Shown in pieces: positions 1 through 12,809 of a DNA stretch of 64,000 bases. The DNA is from Macrobrachium rosenbergii (taxonomy: Eukaryota > Arthropoda > Malacostraca > Decapoda > Palaemonidae). The stretch lies in NCBI RefSeq assembly GCF_040412425.1, contig NC_089755.1, forward strand, positions 58,509,298 to 58,573,297, written 5' to 3'. Under the pieces are notes generated by a model. That model was not told where the DNA came from and ran no database searches. It saw nothing but the letters and a program-made list of their open reading frames with translations. A program made the position numbers and the translations under genes. Positions within the stretch are counted from its first letter, which is position 1, and every line of letters begins with the position of its first letter.

Positions 1-61
1 TGATTAATAATTACGGTTACAGTCCGGGAATTATTCATCCGAGGACAACCAAAAACTTAAT

Positions 62-300
62 GAAATGTGGGTAGAAATTCCCGTAGACTTTCTCCGCAAT
101 ACGTGTATTCATTATCTTAAGTGACTTCTCTTATTATATATTATATACTTAATAAGATCATTTGGGTAGCGTATAAAAAAATACAGCTTTTTATAGTGAC
201 ATCTGGGTAGAATTTCCCGTAGAGTTTTACGGAGCAGTAGAAATTTTATCTTTTGTGACATATCCTAATTACAACGTTTGTGTAAAAGGTAGAAAAATAC
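62..300 (+). repeat. Diverged two-copy tandem duplication, period about 136 bp
   Basis: The phrase TGGGTAGAAATTCCCGTAG at about 68 recurs as TGGGTAGAATTTCCCGTAG at about 204. Both copies are followed by an acgg/ccgc-type segment and a GTGACWTMT segment, and both lie near AAAAATACAG stretches. The copies have drifted. No reading frame runs through them. Confidence 0.55.
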
Positions 301-1088
301 AGTTATTTTTCTCGAAATAAAAAAAAATTATGTAAAAGACACCAAAAATTAGCAAGATATCGATTTTCAAAAATAATAGATAAAGATAGTCGTTAAAATT
401 ATACTAATTATACCTGAAAATTTAACTCACCAACAGCAGTTAAATATATATTTTTTTCTTTAAGATGTCTCCTACACACAAGCGCGCGCACACACACCCA
501 CACACACATTTCTGTACATCACGAATCGATAAAATGCGACCAGATAAGACAGTAATGAATACTGAGCAAATATCTTCGCGTGTAAGTTACAGAAAGCGCC
601 AATAGCGCAGACAGAGAGAACCAGGAACGGGAAGATTGGTTGGGACAATTAGGTTTTTTGGTGGCTGGCTCTCCAACTTAAAGTAATAGCCTGTTTACAT
701 CAAGAGGGGCATTAGGGAGGGGGTAAAACAAGGGAGGGAAAGTGTGCGAGCGAGGAGGGAAAGAGAGGAAAACATAGTGAAAATGAGGGTTTTGTTTTTA
801 GAAGGATACACGTGAATTAGACGACAATGTTTCGATGCTGAATTTGTATTAGTTACTGATGTAGGCTACTCTAGTCATTTTGTTTTATAAAAAACGAGTA
901 TATTATTCTGAAAATATTGTATATTAGGTGGATTAATTAACAAAAACAGTTCAACGAATAGCATTTGTGTAATCATATATTCACCAGTTTCAAATGTATT
1001 TAACTAAATGCATATTTTTCTATGATAAAATGCTCACGAATCCTTAGGCACTGAATACTTCTCATGGAAAATAGAGTTAAACTATTTT
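301..1088. other. Unique AT-rich DNA, no gene seen
   Basis: There is no open frame of note here. A CA-rich patch lies at about 477-508 and a purine-rich patch at about 700-775. I see no other structure. Confidence 0.7.
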
Positions 1089-1250
<162 letters not shown>

Positions 1251-1252
<2 letters not shown>

Positions 1253-1673
1253 CCGAATAAAATGAGTATTTTATTAAAGTAAAATATGAATTATAAATAT
1301 TTTAGTGAAGTAAAATATTTACTTTAAATCCATTTGAAATTACGGTGTTTCCTCAAGGTTCCGGCGTAATATAGGACATTTTCAGAATAATGTCGTCCTT
1401 ATAAAATTCAATAGCCAAGATCAGAATTTAATACCGGGATGTAAATTATATTGCTAGATATATAATCCCCAGATATGACTTGTTTAGTGGAAAAGGAAGA
1501 TAAGAATTTCGTCTCTTTCATCGCCTTCCCTAAGTGATGGAATCTGAGAACGGGGGTCACACTCGAAAGTGGGATGAATTGCAGACAAAGTGTCTTTGAG
1601 GCTGGCAATAAGGTTTTATTTGATGGTCCTACGTCCAAATATAGCCGTTATACATCGGAGCTTGCCGACGCTT

Positions 1674-1675
<2 letters not shown>
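1251..1675. other. Unique DNA, no gene seen
   Basis: This is AT-rich sequence with no supported feature. A short minus-strand open frame at 1408-1638 has no recognisable domain and looks like chance. Confidence 0.65.

Positions 1676-1749
<74 letters not shown>
1676..1749. repeat. (GA)37 microsatellite
   Basis: An uninterrupted GA array. It creates Arg-Glu or Leu-Ser dipeptide open frames that are not genes. Confidence 0.98.
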
Positions 1750-2563
<814 letters not shown>

Positions 2564-2631
2564 TTATTTATTTATTAACTCTTTCGTGTTCACTTGTTTG
2601 ACAGTCTGTCTCTGATCAAATGATACCTCAA

Positions 2632-2632
2632 A

Positions 2633-2716
<84 letters not shown>
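2632..2716. repeat. (ATT)n microsatellite, about 28 units
   Basis: A pure ATT array that ends in TTTATT before unique sequence. Confidence 0.97.
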
Positions 2717-3530
2717 TATTCCTTGAAACTAGATTCTTTGTTTGACCGATATCGTTCCTTAGTAATCTTTACCGTCATTCAAAGATAAAAAGGAATTTAG
2801 AATTCTGAAATTGAGAATTTCTTCAACTAAAGACACTATACCATATCTCTATGAGAGTTCTAATCCAATGAATTCCTTACCAAGTGTCTAGAAGTTTTCC
2901 ATACATATACCAGAACACCCCGCAATACCTGTAAGAAAGCTTTGATATACTATAGATATACAATATCGGCAGTTTTCCCCGTAGTGTATAAACAAGACAC
3001 CATATCTTTACGTGAGTCCTGGACTCCCCAAATACGCCGTGACAGCTTGTGGACTTTACATCAACCCAATTTGCATATCAATCACAGCTGACAGATAGGT
3101 AATAATGGTAATGGCTGATGTATGCACCTGACAACAACAATCGAAATTTACATGATAATCAGGCTATGTTAATGACAGCGTTGACGTTGGTTTGTTTTGA
3201 ACGGACGCCTGTTGTCATTGCTTTCGACATCTGTACGAATGACTGAATAGGGGTTCCGGTTCAGCGTTGCTTTCGTGTTTGGCTGACAGTCACTGGCTGT
3301 TGTCATTGCCTAGATCATTATTATCTTTGTCGTCTGCATTACCAAATTCATCCGCGTCGTCTTATCAGTGTTTAATAGAGATGCCGAAATATCTGATGGA
3401 TGTTAGGGTTCCTGGAATATTGGAGGTGATGTAGAAGAATTTCGAAGCATAAAAAAAAAGATGAACTGATTGTGATATTATTCAACAGTAGATTTTGATT
3501 TACCTGTGGACACATTGTGACACTGATAAA
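2717..3530. other. Unique stretch, no gene; possible conserved noncoding sequence
   Basis: This is one of the longer microsatellite-free intervals. At about 3068-3095 an ATTTGCAT octamer (POU-type motif) is followed by a CAGCTG E-box and a TGACAG motif. CAGCTG and TGACAG spacing of this kind is seen in developmental enhancers, but here it is only a motif observation. No exon signal was found. Confidence 0.35.
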
Positions 3531-3571
3531 TGATCCTTTATCTATGGTGCATCACTATATTGTGACCGGAA

Positions 3572-3728
3572 ATAATGAGTGAGAAGCCACAATAATGTAA
3601 ATGAGAGACTGTATTTTTCCAAAATACAAAAACGGTCGAAAGCGCCCCCCCCCTTTTTTTTAACCCTTTTTTTTATTTTGGAAAAATACAGTCTCTCATT
3701 TACATTACTGTGGCTTCTTACTCATTAT
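3572..3728. repeat. Near-perfect 55 bp inverted repeat (foldback)
   Basis: The left arm 3572-3626 and right arm 3674-3728 are reverse complements at 53 of 55 positions by hand alignment. They are separated by a 47 bp spacer holding a C run and a T run. A 12 bp direct repeat (ATGATCCTTTAT) occurs at 3530-3541 and 3727-3738. There is no coding capacity. It could be a miniature inverted-repeat element or the product of a local inverted duplication. Confidence 0.85.
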
Positions 3729-3738
3729 GATCCTTTAT

Positions 3739-4022
3739 GACTAAGGTTCTTGGATGATTAAATTAAAAGTAGGATAATCTTTTGTGTTTGCAAAGTGTTG
3801 AAATGCAGAGGGAACTACGGAAGGTTTACGCATGCATGCATATGTACCTTCATGCATTTTGATACATATATACATGTAAATGTGTAGTTAGTATATTCAC
3901 AATAATAGTGATATTCACATTTTGCTGCTTGTTGTAATATGCTGTGATTTATTTTCATAGTTTTACTCTTGATTGTCTCTCAGTTTTTTTATATATTTCG
4001 AGTCCTCACTTCCTTCCTCTTT

Positions 4023-4026
<4 letters not shown>
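3739..4026. other. Unique AT-rich spacer
   Basis: There is no gene. It contains a short alternating GCATGCATGCATATG stretch at about 3830-3844. Confidence 0.6.
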
Positions 4027-4068
<42 letters not shown>

Positions 4069-4081
4069 ATATATATATATT

Positions 4082-4153
<72 letters not shown>

Positions 4154-4185
4154 ATATATTATCTTTCTCCCTATCTCCTTTGTAT

Positions 4186-4280
<95 letters not shown>

Positions 4281-4317
4281 GTTATATATATATTATCTTT
4301 CTCCTATCTCTTTGTAT

Positions 4318-4394
<77 letters not shown>
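4027..4394. repeat. Compound (AT)n/(CT)n block with repeated TATATT spacers
   Basis: Three CT arrays (about 4081-4150, 4191-4266 and 4321-4394) alternate with AT runs. The spacer TATCTTTCTCC-TATCTC-TTTGTATATATT occurs before the second and third CT arrays, so a CT-plus-spacer unit was duplicated. The open frames of up to 223 codons here are Leu-Ser and Tyr-Ile runs. Confidence 0.95.
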
Positions 4395-4396
<2 letters not shown>

Positions 4397-4738
4397 GCTC
4401 ATCAGACGATGCTCTCCGTCTTCTTGCATCTGCTTTTAGAGGCAATTGGAACAGTTCCAAGACGTCAAGAGGAAGGTGGTATTTCGGAGGTGCCAGGGGA
4501 GAGGGGAGTGGAGTCCCTTGCTCTTGGGAGAGGGGTGGAGGGGTTGGAGTTGGGGGTTGGGGTAGGTGATTTGCTTTATCATCTGCTTCATGAACAGATA
4601 ATGCGTGACGGATAGTGGAAGAGGAATATGGCTGGAAATAGGAAGGAAAAAATGAAACGAAAAACAATCTGCTCATTCTGATAGACATTGGGGCCTCTTT
4701 TGTGACCCATGGCTTCTCGTATCGGGTAAGGTCAAGGT
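4395..4738. other. Unique G-rich flank, no gene supported
   Basis: Open frames from the CT array run into this segment on both strands, but there is no start, splice signal or recognisable domain. A G-rich tract lies at about 4490-4565. Confidence 0.6.
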
Positions 4739-4824
4739 TATTTATCCCTGAGGTCACCTTTCTCTGTAATCCGGAGTTGGGTTAACAGGAAGGGTGAATA
4801 TGTTTTGGAAAGGATTAGTCTTTC

Positions 4825-4896
<72 letters not shown>

Positions 4897-4989
4897 TAAT
4901 AATTCGTTATCCCTGAGGTCACCTCTCCTCTGTAATCCGGAGTTGGGTTACCAAGAGGGTGAATGTGTTTTGGAAAGAGTTTGCCTTTC

Positions 4990-5039
<50 letters not shown>

Positions 5040-5108
5040 TAATTATTCCTGAGGTCAGTAATCCGATCAGAAGGGTAAATGTGTTTTGGAAGGGATTGGT
5101 CTTTCTTG

Positions 5109-5168
<60 letters not shown>
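4739..5168 (+). repeat. Three tandem copies of a unique spacer plus (AAT)n
   Basis: A ~80-90 bp segment (CCTGAGGTCA...TGTTTTGGAAAGG...CTTTCTT) is immediately followed by an AAT array. The whole unit occurs three times, starting near 4740, 4907 and 5043, with arrays at 4826-4894, 4991-5039 and 5109-5168. The third copy has lost the centre of its spacer. The arrays differ in length, as expected for slippage after duplication. Confidence 0.92.
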
Positions 5169-5540
5169 TGAAGGCCAAGAAACTGAATAGCAAACAATAA
5201 ACCACGGAAGAGAAATAACAAACAAAAGCAAATCTTGATAATAGCAAACTAAAATGAATGAGATATAAACATCACGACGTTTTGACACGCATACTCATTA
5301 ACTGTGCACAGACGATGGCCTAGTAAGATTTAGCTAGGGGAGGAGGAGGAGGTTGGTTAACATGCTCGAGATTACTGTAAGGAGAAACATTTAGTCAAGA
5401 TTCATTGACGAAAATGGATTAAAGTCTGGTCACAGAAATAGAACCGTGGTGAAGGTTTTAAAGGTATGAAATTCCGGTTTTGGTTTAAATAGGAGAAAAA
5501 GGAATGTTTGTAAAAATAGAACAAAGTCTGGTGGCACAAA
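5169..5540. other. Unique DNA, no gene seen
   Basis: AT-rich sequence with a short (GGA)4 patch at about 5339-5353. There is nothing else. Confidence 0.65.
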
Positions 5541-5880
5541 AAAAAAGTAAAAAATGCGCCGAAGTTTCTGTTCAGCCGCTACAGCGTATAATCAAGGCCA
5601 CCCGAAATAGATCTATCTTTCGGTGGTCTCGGTATAATACTGTATGGCCCGTGGCCCATGAAACTTTAACCACGGCCCGGTTGGTGGCCTACCTTATATC
5701 GTTGCCAAAAGCACGACTATGGCTGACTTTAACCTTAAATAAAATCAAAATTGCTGAGGCTAGAAGGCTGCAATTTGGTATGTTTGATGAATGGAGGGCG
5801 GATGATTAACATACCAATTTGCAGCCCTCTGGCTTCAGTAGTTTTGAAGATCTGGGGGCGGACAGAAAAAGTGCGGACGG
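5541..5880 (+). mobile_element. Family A multi-hairpin element, copy 1 (3' truncated)
   Basis: This copy matches the other family A copies (see 23648-24050). Hairpin 1 is half deleted, running from GAAGTTTCTG straight to TTCAGCCGCT. Hairpin 2 is present at about 5580-5644. The long central hairpin has arms at about 5751-5785 and 5808-5845. The 3' end stops after GTGCGGACGG, so the terminal hairpin is missing. A 101-codon open frame across it is not conserved in the other copies and is not a gene. Confidence 0.88.
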
Positions 5881-7373
5881 CTTTAGTTTAAGCAGGAAAA
5901 ATTCCGAGGCATACGAAAAATATAATTCTGTCTTCACCCAAGTTTAGTGAATACGACCTTGTGGTTAGAACGAAAGACTGATTTATTACTATAAACTGAC
6001 GCCACAACTATTCACGATCTTAAACGCTCTTAATTGTAAATCCCTGTGATATGAATGGCCATATTTTGATACAATCGAGGAGAAAAGACACACAAGTGGG
6101 TTGAAACCAAACAGAATTGACAGGGATGACAGCAGTTATCTGTCTCCAGCTTCCAGAGACATATTCCAGTGCGTTTTCCAGAGCACTCCAATATTAATGA
6201 CTAGGGTTTTCACGTTTAAGCGAGTGGTAGGCCATTAAAAAAACACAGCCGGTTGCTACGTCTTATGATTTGGGTAAATGTTTTTTTATATTTTCTCCAC
6301 GTTTGTTATACGTGTAAATGACACCTTTTAATAGTTGTATAGTTTACATAACTAGCTCTTCTTCTTCTTTATCATATTTTGTAAGACAAATGCTTTGAGA
6401 AAGTTTATAATGAAATTCAAAGTCTAGTGTCTGTACCCTACATAAAATCTGACGAGTGTTCTTTCTCTCAAATACGTAAAGATTCCCTTTTATATTTACA
6501 TTATATGTCTTATTCCAAGTCTTGTTTCAACCTCAACACGCACCTTGGTATAGGTAACACCCGTATTGTAGTATTCAGGAGAGGACCAATTATTTATCGG
6601 AGCCAGGCTCAGTGTCACTCACCCGAGCTGCTGCATATACCTTCTTCTGTCGAGGTTTCAAGCTATGAGACCAGCTTGAATTGGCAGTTTTTAATTTTGC
6701 TTAAATTTAAGATTCCTTAATTTAAGCTTCGTCATCAAGGCGTTATGGAGTATTTCTTTTGGACGTGATTGAAAGCTATGTCATTTGTGTGGTGATGAAA
6801 ATATATTTGATTTATTTGCATAACTTAGCTGTTCTCTTTGTGTCGTATATTCTGTCATCAGAGGTCTTACAAGAACCAGCTAATTTTTACAGTTTTCCCC
6901 AACTTCGGTAATAAATCTAAACCCCTTTCAGTTCTCCCCTGTCTTATATATAACCTATAGACAGCCCTCTCACACAGTGTAGTAATACAATAGATTAATA
7001 ACCTCTTCATGCGAGCACTTAGCGGTAATGACAACTATTGTTACGCCCCTTTTGTTTCTCGTCGGGTCTTCAGTACCTTCAATGTGCGACGGAGAATCTT
7101 ATTTCTATATAGTTTCAGGATTATTATCTCCCTCGCTTCGTCTCCTTTATCCCGAATTCTGTTTCTCTCTCTCCCCTCGCATCTCCCATTCGTCCTCTTT
7201 CTGTTAATCTCCCTGTCTTGAAACTCCATCGGAATAAACTGTTCTTCATTAAGTCCCTCGTTTATCATCCCACTGTGCGTTTTTTTTTTCTTCTTCTTCT
7301 TCTCCTCCTCCCTCTGGAAGCTAGGACTGCTACCCACTTGAGAACGGTCTTCGACATTTCTGAATGTTTCAGG
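5881..7373. other. Long unique stretch, no gene supported
   Basis: These 1.5 kb are free of microsatellites apart from short pyrimidine runs (CTTCTTCTT at about 6360, TTCTTCTTC at about 7290). A 97-codon frame at 6427-6720 has no recognisable domain, signal sequence or splice-site support. I see no function. Confidence 0.55.
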
Positions 7374-7675
7374 GGGCACTGCCGTCGGTGCACCTCATGC
7401 GGTGCACTGTAGGCATTACTTGAGGTTCTTCGCAGCGTGCCTTCCATGCAACCCCTTTCGTTGCTTTTACTGCACCTCCTTTCATGTTCTCTTTCTTCCA
7501 TCTTACTTTCCGCAACCCTCTCCTAACAATTGATTCATAGTGCAACTGCTTTGAGGTTTTCCTCCCGTTACACCTTTCAAACCTTTTACTGTCAGTTTCC
7601 GTTTCAGCGCTGAATGGCCTCATAGGTCCTAGCGCTTGGTCTTTGGACTAGATTATTATTCAATCAAACTTTCAT
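7374..7675 (+). mobile_element. Family B dispersed element, fullest copy
   Basis: It begins with a small hairpin (GTGCACC at 7388-7394, GGTGCAC at 7401-7407). A middle part follows that is shared with the minus-strand copy at 41464-41612. Its last part (about 7582-7670: CCTTTTACTGTCAGTTTCCG, then a TTCAGCGCTGAA palindrome and CATAGGTCC) is shared with the copy at 52155-52262. I remember closely similar sequence from decapod genomes. It has no coding capacity, so it is probably a non-autonomous retroposon. Its class is unknown. Confidence 0.75.
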
Positions 7676-8196
7676 GTGACCTATATCTCGCGAGTTAGTT
7701 AGATAATTTATATTTATATTTTTGGAATGCAGTAATGTTAGTATCTTTTTTCATACTCTAACTATTGTGACTATGTTATAGCTTTACACTGGCGTCTGCT
7801 AGTTAGTTAATAGGCTTCATACTAGCTAGAAGGTTTCTGCTAGTGAGAAGAATTATAAGCAAAGCGTACCATCTTCCGCTGTCTGCAAACATAGGAGAAT
7901 AGAAGCTTATATAAATTGGCAAAATTAGATAAAATATAAAAAGGACTTTATGCATCAAGAAATGCTAGAAAACATAGGATTAACTTTACGAATTAATAAG
8001 GGGATGAAAAACTATAATTTGATGAATTTGGAAGGCAAAACAGAAGAATAATTAAACAAATGATTTAGATAAAATAGATGAATATTTATGCAAATGAAGA
8101 TAGAAAACACAACGGCCAACTAACTTAACAAAGGACAGGATTCAAGCAGACTATGGAGTCACAGCTATGGAGTAGCATCAGTCCTTCTTCCCCTGG

Positions 8197-8200
<4 letters not shown>
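7676..8200. other. Unique AT-rich DNA, no gene seen
   Basis: Apart from short CTAGTTAGTTA-type repeats near 7795-7850 and a doubled CTATGGAGT at 8151-8175, nothing stands out. Confidence 0.65.

Positions 8201-8263
<63 letters not shown>
8201..8263. repeat. (CT)n microsatellite
   Basis: An uninterrupted CT array. A (GA)n array lies 130 bp downstream, in opposite orientation. Confidence 0.98.
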
Positions 8264-8266
<3 letters not shown>

Positions 8267-8387
8267 TCACAGTAATTGGCCCGACGTAATTGCCACTGTA
8301 GCTTTCAGTTTATTGTTAGGACACAATTACTTTGTCCCTTGGAGAAACTACAGTCCTCGTTTCACCCTGTCCTAAAGCAGATGCTTC

Positions 8388-8390
<3 letters not shown>

Positions 8391-8452
<62 letters not shown>
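8391..8452. repeat. (GA)n microsatellite opposed to the upstream (CT)n
   Basis: A GA array. With the CT array at 8201-8263 it forms a potential foldback around a 127 bp unique spacer. Confidence 0.97.
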
Positions 8453-8454
<2 letters not shown>

Positions 8455-8540
8455 AAACGCGACGCTGGTCCGCCATTATCACTTGGTTACGGCTGGCCTG
8501 ACAAGATTGTTAACTTGTTACTGGAGAGTGTGAATAATGT

Positions 8541-8758
<218 letters not shown>

Positions 8759-9285
8759 TACACACATTAAAACAGTGATATATTTTGACATTATGGCTGC
8801 AAAGTAAAAATATATATAACTTTAATTTTGTTTAATTTTTGTGTCTTCAATCATTTACATAGGGAAAGAATTATAAAAAGAATTACTTCATATCTAACCA
8901 TAAACGATGATTAAACCAAATTATTCTTATTTTACAGCGAATTCTAACTGGAGACCCTGAAATTGTAATAAACTAATGATGGATTAAATTATAATAACTA
9001 AGATGTGAAAGAGATACCCCTTCCCTCTCCCTTCTACTCTCCAGTCCCCACCTACATTCATTCTTCCCCCCCACCCCACCCATCTTCTCTTCCATCCTCC
9101 ACCCTACCCCCTACCTAGCCCCCCCACCCCCAAAAAAAAATGAAAACGCAATAAGAAATCTGACAAATGCCACCATCTACGTCCCGTAAGATCGGGGAAT
9201 AATCGCCTATGGAGGGAACACTCTTTTACGCCGAGGTATAAAAAAAAAAAAAAAAGTGAATATGAAAAAAAGGGGAATATGAGAG

Positions 9286-9288
<3 letters not shown>
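8759..9288. other. Unique DNA with C-rich patch, no gene seen
   Basis: AT-rich sequence gives way to a strongly pyrimidine-biased segment (about 9015-9132: CCCC, CCACCCC and TTCC runs), followed by an A run near 9240. There is no gene. Confidence 0.65.

Positions 9289-9330
<42 letters not shown>
9289..9330. repeat. (GA)n microsatellite
   Basis: A GA array of about 21 units, followed by a G-rich flank. Confidence 0.97.
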
Positions 9331-9334
<4 letters not shown>

Positions 9335-9728
9335 GAAGAGGGGAGGAGGGGGGGCAATATACCAAAAAAAGAGAGTGGTGGCCGGGTCTCTTTCAAGATA
9401 TTCATGAAAGGAACAAATCCTCTTGTTTATGATAATGCTTTTGGTCACATTACAAGGATCTTAAGCCCCCACAGTGCTGGTTTTGCCCAGTTTTTGTGTT
9501 TTTATTTTTATTTTTATTTTTTTTTAGTTTTCTTGTGTGTTTGTACGTGTTTGTGTGCGTTTTTGGGGCTTTCGTTCATTTGTAATGGATTTATTTACTC
9601 CTTTGTATTTGATGTTCATTTTTTTTTCACTTATTCAAACGTTCTTATCTGCAACGGACTTTATATTTTTGTAAATCGTAATTAATTCTTTTTTTTTTTT
9701 TTGTTGTGTATGGTTATACCGGTGCTTG
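9331..9728. other. Unique T-rich DNA, no gene seen
   Basis: It holds T runs, TTTTA repeats (about 9498-9520) and GT-rich patches. A 93-codon hydrophobic frame is a by-product of T-rich codons. Confidence 0.6.
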
Positions 9729-9745
9729 TGTGTGTGTGTGTGTGT

Positions 9746-9805
<60 letters not shown>
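9729..9805. repeat. Compound (GT)n(GA)n microsatellite
   Basis: GT repeats at 9729-9745 pass directly into a GA array at 9747-9805. This is the same GT/GA junction type as at 10966, 14756 and 17791. Confidence 0.97.
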
Positions 9806-9808
<3 letters not shown>

Positions 9809-10964
9809 CTGTTCGATGCTTATCATTGTATTATCTTAACGTGCGAAAGTGTCATCTTAAGTTTTGTAGTTTATTTAATATATATAAACTTGAAAATAGT
9901 AAATTGATATTCCTAGTACTTTCATATTGTTATGAATAATATTTCAGCAAAGCCTGCCTGTAAATTGAAAGAAAACATTATTGTTATAAATTGGAGATAG
10001 AATTAACCACTCATTTCTTCAATGTTTTGGCGCGAAGCTTCCTGGAGTATGTCTGTAGTCAGTGTTGATTTTAAATTTAGTCCTTTCTTTGCAAATATTG
10101 CTCTGTGGTTTAACGATTCGCTCTTGCAATCTTCCATTGAATTCGGAAGAGCCATTGTGGATAAAAAAAAAGAATATGTATAGGATCACTCATACGTTCT
10201 TGAAAATGCCATAGGCCTAGGCCGACCGGGAAGTCACCGAAGCTCTCATTGTAGACCTATAACTTCCAGGTTGTTTCCGGTGGTATGTGCCATCACTTTG
10301 TTTTATCTAGTTTTGTTTTTTGAAGTTTTCGTCGTTCTAATGAAGTTTGAGACAAAGGAAGAAGTTTAGCAATCAAGAGCAAGTAGCGTAGCCTAGGCCT
10401 ATATATTGACGAGAGCGAAGTTGGCTGATGTTCAGTTAGGTATGAGCCTAGGCTCAGCTTCCTTTTTTTTATATAATTATTATTTCTGTCAGTTGTACAA
10501 TATTACATTTAACGTTTTTGTCCGTTATGTAATACCACTGTATCCATCCATATGAACGCCTTTAAAGAATACCGTCAAGTAGGTTCAGAAAATCGCTGAA
10601 TCTAAATTTGCCATAACACTCTCATTCCGATCTCAGTCAAGTCGAACCAGAATAACATTCAACACGAAGAAGCCTGAGAGGACCACATCATATCGCCCTG
10701 AAGTTCCAAGACAACATCTTCTGAACATCAGAAACACCATCATCATCATCATCATCAGCTTCCAGCTTCCAGGATTCAATTTAACTTCGGAGGGCGCTCC
10801 GGCGTCCGCTGTGTCTTGAGTTGAATTTATTATACATACGGCTGCTGGTGTTGTTGTTATAGGACCTCCATCGTATTCCGGCGGGCGGCATTCAACTTCC
10901 CAATCCGGCCTTTATGATTAATGGACTTAGAGGTTAAAATCCGCTTGCGAGCGCTTGTAAATAT

Positions 10965-10965
<1 letters not shown>
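9806..10965. other. Long unique stretch, no gene supported
   Basis: These 1.1 kb carry two short palindromes around CCTAGG (GGCCTAGGCC near 10212 and GAGCCTAGGCTC at 10444-10455) and a (CAT)6-type run at about 10737-10755. No open frame looks coding. Confidence 0.55.

Positions 10966-11058
<93 letters not shown>
10966..11058. repeat. Compound (CT)n(GT)n microsatellite
   Basis: A CT array at about 10966-11025 runs directly into GT at 11026-11058. Confidence 0.97.
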
Positions 11059-11061
<3 letters not shown>

Positions 11062-11342
11062 GCAAATATGACCACTGTTTACTCGCCTTATAATTCTTCA
11101 TTTTAAGAAGTGTCGGAAAGAGCAGAGAGATGAATTGCTTGGGGAGTTTTGTTCTGTTTTATGATCGAAGATTATGATTGTAAAGTTGATTATGTAGTGA
11201 TTATTAAAGTTGATTATATAATGATTATATAATGACAAGAAGCGTTCCGTCGATTCTGTGAAGTATTTCTATAGTAAACCTTTTAAGGGAGATTAATTAA
11301 ACATTGTTAATGTTTGAGATACCCGAGGTCTGTTTGTTAGCT

Positions 11343-11345
<3 letters not shown>

Positions 11346-11419
<74 letters not shown>
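11346..11419. repeat. (CT)n microsatellite
   Basis: A CT array with one G interruption near 11379. The flanking unique sequence holds no gene. Confidence 0.97.
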
Positions 11420-11421
<2 letters not shown>

Positions 11422-11560
11422 AAGGTGTGAGTGAGGGCGTGAATATATGGTGTCTAATGCGTTGTCAATACAAACAACTTGGTGTAGGCTCTGATCAATG
11501 TTGTCAAGGGGGCAAAACGAATACAGTGATTTGAGAATGTTGTCAGCTGAGGTTTAAAAG

Positions 11561-11564
<4 letters not shown>

Positions 11565-11627
<63 letters not shown>

Positions 11628-11636
11628 TATATATAA

Positions 11637-11719
<83 letters not shown>
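11565..11719. repeat. (AT)n microsatellite with one AAAT/TTTA interruption block
   Basis: Two pure AT runs are separated by AAATATATATATAAATTT at about 11623-11640. The break is itself nearly palindromic. Confidence 0.97.
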
Positions 11720-11724
<5 letters not shown>

Positions 11725-12133
11725 ATTCAGTATGTCCCAGCGCATGCGTACTTTTATGTTTATGTATTATATTATAATATATTGTTATTAATAAAAGGTT
11801 TATCTAGCATACCTATATTTAAGCAATTTATTTATATTTATTTTCACATAGGTTACGAGGAAAGTGGTTCTTCATATTTCAGTTATGTTTACATAAAGAA
11901 AAACTCCACTTGGTTAAACTATATCCACAAACGAATCAAAACCCACACACAAAAAAAACAAACTAAATAAAATAAAATTTAAAAAAAATACACGAAAGAA
12001 ATTAAAAACAAAATCATTCAAATAGCAAAAAGTTGTTATTCATATTTCAATTATGTGTTTACAAAAGACAGTCCACTTAATCAAACAATTCCCACACAAA
12101 CAAACATTGAAGCTAGATAAAATAAATTAAAAA
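11720..12133. other. AT-rich unique DNA, no gene seen
   Basis: A weak internal duplication is visible: TCATATTTCAGTTATG at about 11872 and TCATATTTCAATTATG at about 12040, each followed by an ACA-rich, CCACTT-containing segment. That gives a period near 168 bp. Confidence 0.5.
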
Positions 12134-12545
12134 CAAGTAAAAAATATGCGCCGGCGCAATAGAGTTTTTTTGTACAGCCGCTACAGTGTATAATCAAGGC
12201 CACCGAAAATAGATCCATCTTTTGGTGGTCTCGATATATTGCTGTATGAGGCGCGACCCATGAAACTTTAACCACGGCCCGGTGGTGGCCTATCCTATAT
12301 CGTTGCCACAAGCACGATTATGGAAAACTTTAACCGTAAATAAAATGAAAACTAATGATGCTAGAGGGCTGCAATTTGGTATGTTTGATGATTGGAGGGT
12401 GGATGATCCACATGCCAATTTGCAGCCCTCTAGCCTTAATAGTTTTTAAGATCTGAGGGCGGACAGAAAAAAGTGCGAACAGAATAAAGTGCGGACGGAC
12501 AGACAAAGCCGGCACGATAGTTTTCTTTTACAGAAAACTAAAAAA
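12134..12545 (+). mobile_element. Family A multi-hairpin element, copy 2 (near full length)
   Basis: Hairpin 1 is shortened to GCGCCGGCGC. Hairpin 2 (about 12182-12246), the central hairpin (arms about 12351-12386 and 12408-12448) and the terminal hairpin (TAGTTTTC/GAAAACTA, about 12518-12540) are all present. Near 12471-12492 the segment AGAAAAAAGTGCG is partly duplicated. It has no coding capacity. Confidence 0.9.
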
Positions 12546-12765
12546 CACGAAATAGATAAATAGATAAAACCCTTCGAATTACTTGCTAAACGCCAAGTAG
12601 TGAAACAAGGACCACTCTCTCTCTCCCCCTCGTGAAAACAGCCCAATTGTCCAGATTGGTTATTACTCTGAAAATAGTTTTGCTCCGCTCGTTATTGACA
12701 TAACAAAAGAGTTGACAGACTGGAGATGGTTCGTGCCGTCGCATTGTCGTTTCAGCGACACTTTT

Positions 12766-12769
<4 letters not shown>

Positions 12770-12807
<38 letters not shown>
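12770..12807. repeat. (GA)n microsatellite
   Basis: A short GA array followed by AT-rich, T-rich unique sequence. Confidence 0.95.

Positions 12808-12809
<2 letters not shown>

Noticed and set aside
3944..4615. A 223-codon open frame rich in Leu-Ser and Tyr-Ile
   Set aside because: It is the translation of CT and AT microsatellites. Neither flank has coding character.
5504..5809. A 101-codon frame with mixed composition
   Set aside because: It lies in a family A element. The frame is broken in the other copies, so it is not conserved protein.
6427..6720. A 97-codon frame in unique DNA
   Set aside because: It has no recognisable domain, signal peptide or splice signals. I cannot distinguish it from chance.
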